From contig NHFK01000029.1 of NCBI GenBank assembly GCA_002171375.1, positions 1 to 7,258 of the forward strand: a DNA stretch of 7,258 nucleotides. Reading direction: 5' to 3'. This document shows, one piece after another, positions 5,789 through 7,258 of the stretch (positions are counted from its first letter, which is position 1; each line of letters begins with the position of its first letter). A model generated the notes under the pieces. The model saw nothing but the letters and a program-made list of their open reading frames with translations, was not told the origin of the DNA and did no database searches. This DNA is from Alphaproteobacteria bacterium TMED109 (GTDB taxonomy: Bacteria; Pseudomonadota; Alphaproteobacteria; TMED109). The translations under genes were made by a program, and so were the position numbers.

Positions 5789-6904
5789 ATGAAACCGCTT
5801 GATGGAATTAAAGTAATAGACCTGTCTACCCTACTACCTGGGCCCTTAGCTACTTTAATTCTAGCAGAAGCAGGAGCTGAAGTAATAAAGGTTGAAAGAA
5901 TAGGAGGGGAAGATATGAGAAGATCTCCACCATTCATAGATGGAGAGAGTATTCTCTTTGCAATTCTTAATCGAGGAAAACGTTCTATAGAATTAAATAT
6001 AAAATCTAAGGAAGGCTATGAAAAAATCACCAAGTTAATAAAATCAGCTGATATTGTTGTTGATCAGTTTAGGCCAGGAGTTATGGAACGCTTAGGCCTT
6101 GATTTTAAGAGTTTAATAGAAATTAATCCTAATATTATTCATTGTTCTATAACAGGGTATGGTCAAAATGGTCCTAAAAAATTAGTTGCTGCACATGATT
6201 TAAATTATATGGCTGAATCTGGATTACTATCTCTAGCAAAAGAAAAAGATGGCTCTCCGGCAATGCCTAATACGCAAATAGCTGATATTGCAGGAGGAAG
6301 TTACCCTGCCGTAATTAATATACTTTTAGCATTGAGAGAAGTTGAAAAAACCGGAAAAGGAAAATTCTTAGATATCTCTATGACAGATAATCTTTTTCCT
6401 TTCATGTGGATGGCATTAGGCTTAACTGCTAATAAATTCTATTCTAAAGGTGGAGATTTGCAATTGACTGGGGCTAGTCCACGTTACGGTATATATGAAA
6501 CTTTGGATAAAGGCTATATAGCTTTAGGGGCATTAGAAGAAAAATTCTGGATAAGGTTTTGTGAAGTCATAAACTTACCAAATAAATTGATAAATGATAA
6601 TATTAATCCTAATGAAACAAAAGAAAAAATAGTAAAAATAATTAAAAATAAGAATACAAAAGAATGGAAAGATATTTTAGCTAATGAACAAAATATATGT
6701 TGTTCTATTGTAAATTCATTAGAAGAAGCTATGCAAGATTCTCAAATTAGAGAAAGAGAATTATTATCTGCAAAAATGAAACTAGGAAATACAGAGATTT
6801 TTCCTATGCCAACCCCTTTAGCTCCTACATGGAGGCCAAAAAAAATACTTGCGAATGCTCCTGAATTAGGAGAAGCAAATTCTTTTTATATGGAAAAATT
6901 ATGA
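5789..6904 (+). CDS. CaiB/BaiF superfamily CoA protein, alpha-methylacyl-CoA racemase-like
   Basis: The 371-residue protein is a complete CaiB/BaiF (family III CoA-transferase) fold member. The N-terminus (PLDGIKVIDLSTLLPGPLAT, 3-22), GAEVIKVER (29-37), NRGKRSIELN (61-70) and QFRPGVMERLGL (93-104) are superfamily hallmarks. His136 in AAHDLNY, Asp166 in QIADIAGG and Glu250 in GALEEKF line up with the His/Asp pair and the Glu of mycobacterial alpha-methylacyl-CoA racemase, and the length also fits racemases rather than the longer formyl-CoA transferases. The likely job is therefore epimerising 2-methyl-branched acyl-CoA thioesters, though CoA transfer between acids (Asp166 as the acyl acceptor) cannot be excluded. 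It is cytoplasmic, has no sequence link to sulfur chemistry, and is transcribed away from the sox operon from the shared intergenic region. It overlaps the next gene by ATGA. Confidence 0.85.
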   Translation: MKPLDGIKVIDLSTLLPGPLATLILAEAGAEVIKVERIGGEDMRRSPPFIDGESILFAILNRGKRSIELNIKSKEGYEKITKLIKSADIVVDQFRPGVMERLGLDFKSLIEINPNIIHCSITGYGQNGPKKLVAAHDLNYMAESGLLSLAKEKDGSPAMPNTQIADIAGGSYPAVINILLALREVEKTGKGKFLDISMTDNLFPFMWMALGLTANKFYSKGGDLQLTGASPRYGIYETLDKGYIALGALEEKFWIRFCEVINLPNKLINDNINPNETKEKIVKIIKNKNTKEWKDILANEQNICCSIVNSLEEAMQDSQIRERELLSAKMKLGNTEIFPMPTPLAPTWRPKKILANAPELGEANSFYMEKL

Positions 6905-7258
6905 AAAATAAAACAGTACATGTAATATCAGATTCCTTTTCTTTAAATAAGAATAAAGAATTTTCCAACTTAAATATAATTAATATTTTAGTTAGAGACA
7001 ATAATGGCTTATCGGAAGAAATTTTAGAAGCATCAAAAGATACTGATTTAATAATTTTAGTAAATTTAATTAATATTTTTGATGAAAATATAATGAATAA
7101 TATAAAAAAACTAAATTGTAATTTACTATATTGTTCAGAACATAATTTTGAAAAAGAAAATAAAGTCAATGCAATTGCTACTTTAACACCGTATGTGATT
7201 CAAGGTTTTAAAAGTGAAACTAGAAATGTTTTATATGAAGCAATAAAAGAGATAATTA
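6901..7258 (+). CDS. Unrecognised protein, N-terminal part (3' end outside window)
   Basis: The frame opens with an ATG overlapping the stop of the CaiB/BaiF gene (ATGA at 6901-6904) and stays open for 119 codons to the window edge. The protein starts MKNKTVHVISDSF, followed by a charged, Asn/Lys-rich stretch, then a strand-like DLIILVNLINIF (51-62) and a NCNLLYCSEHNF segment (75-86), ending in a probable helix (ETRNVLYEAIKEII). Alternating hydrophobic strands and helices suggest an alpha/beta, possibly Rossmann-like, domain, but no glycine-rich nucleotide loop is present and I do not recognise the family. No signal peptide is seen. Because of the overlap it is likely cotranslated with the racemase-like enzyme and may act on the same CoA pathway; that is inference. 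Asn and Lys are abundant, as expected from the base composition. Confidence 0.7.
   Translation, partial: MKNKTVHVISDSFSLNKNKEFSNLNIINILVRDNNGLSEEILEASKDTDLIILVNLINIFDENIMNNIKKLNCNLLYCSEHNFEKENKVNAIATLTPYVIQGFKSETRNVLYEAIKEII

Noticed and set aside
6825..7169. Open frame on the minus strand, 114 codons
   Set aside because: It lies opposite the end of the racemase-like gene and the next plus-strand gene, is made of low-complexity Phe/Ser/Leu/Ile codons, and has no ribosome binding site or family motif.

Overview
The window is strongly AT-rich (about 30% G+C by eye) and densely packed with bacterial genes that use the standard code; several TGA codons are stops at conserved C-termini. The soxXYZA order, the diheme form of SoxA, a diheme cytochrome of a type common in Alphaproteobacteria, and a SixA phosphatase suggest an AT-rich, probably free-living alphaproteobacterium, perhaps marine. 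This placement is inferred from gene content and composition. No RNA gene, mobile element or CRISPR array is visible.

Left edge (1-645, + strand): the C-terminal 214 residues of a membrane-type diheme c cytochrome, cut by the window edge. It converges on the last gene of the minus-strand operon with only 9 bp between them.

Middle (655-5583, - strand): seven genes read leftward with spacings from a 1-nt overlap to 27 nt, so probably one transcription unit: soxX, soxY, soxZ, soxA, a cystathionine beta-synthase/cysteine synthase-like PLP enzyme, a cystathionine gamma-lyase/gamma-synthase, and sixA. The first four encode the periplasmic thiosulfate-oxidation core: SoxAX forms the c-type cytochrome that loads the sulfur substrate onto the carrier SoxYZ. 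soxB, which often follows soxA, is absent here and two cytoplasmic transsulfuration enzymes occupy that position. SoxY ends in an atypical Gly-Ala-Cys-Ser tail instead of the usual GGCGG carrier arm, and SoxZ has about 23 extra C-terminal residues.

Intergenic region (5584-5788): a divergent control region of 205 bp. It holds a candidate soxX promoter whose perfect -10 box lies between the two 8-bp arms of an inverted repeat, a second perfect 7-bp dyad, and a strong ribosome binding site for the rightward gene.

Right edge (5789-7258, + strand): a CaiB/BaiF-superfamily protein carrying the His/Asp/Glu trio of alpha-methylacyl-CoA racemases, translationally coupled (ATGA overlap) to an unrecognised gene that runs off the window. 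Whether this pair is linked to sulfur metabolism or merely shares the control region is unknown.
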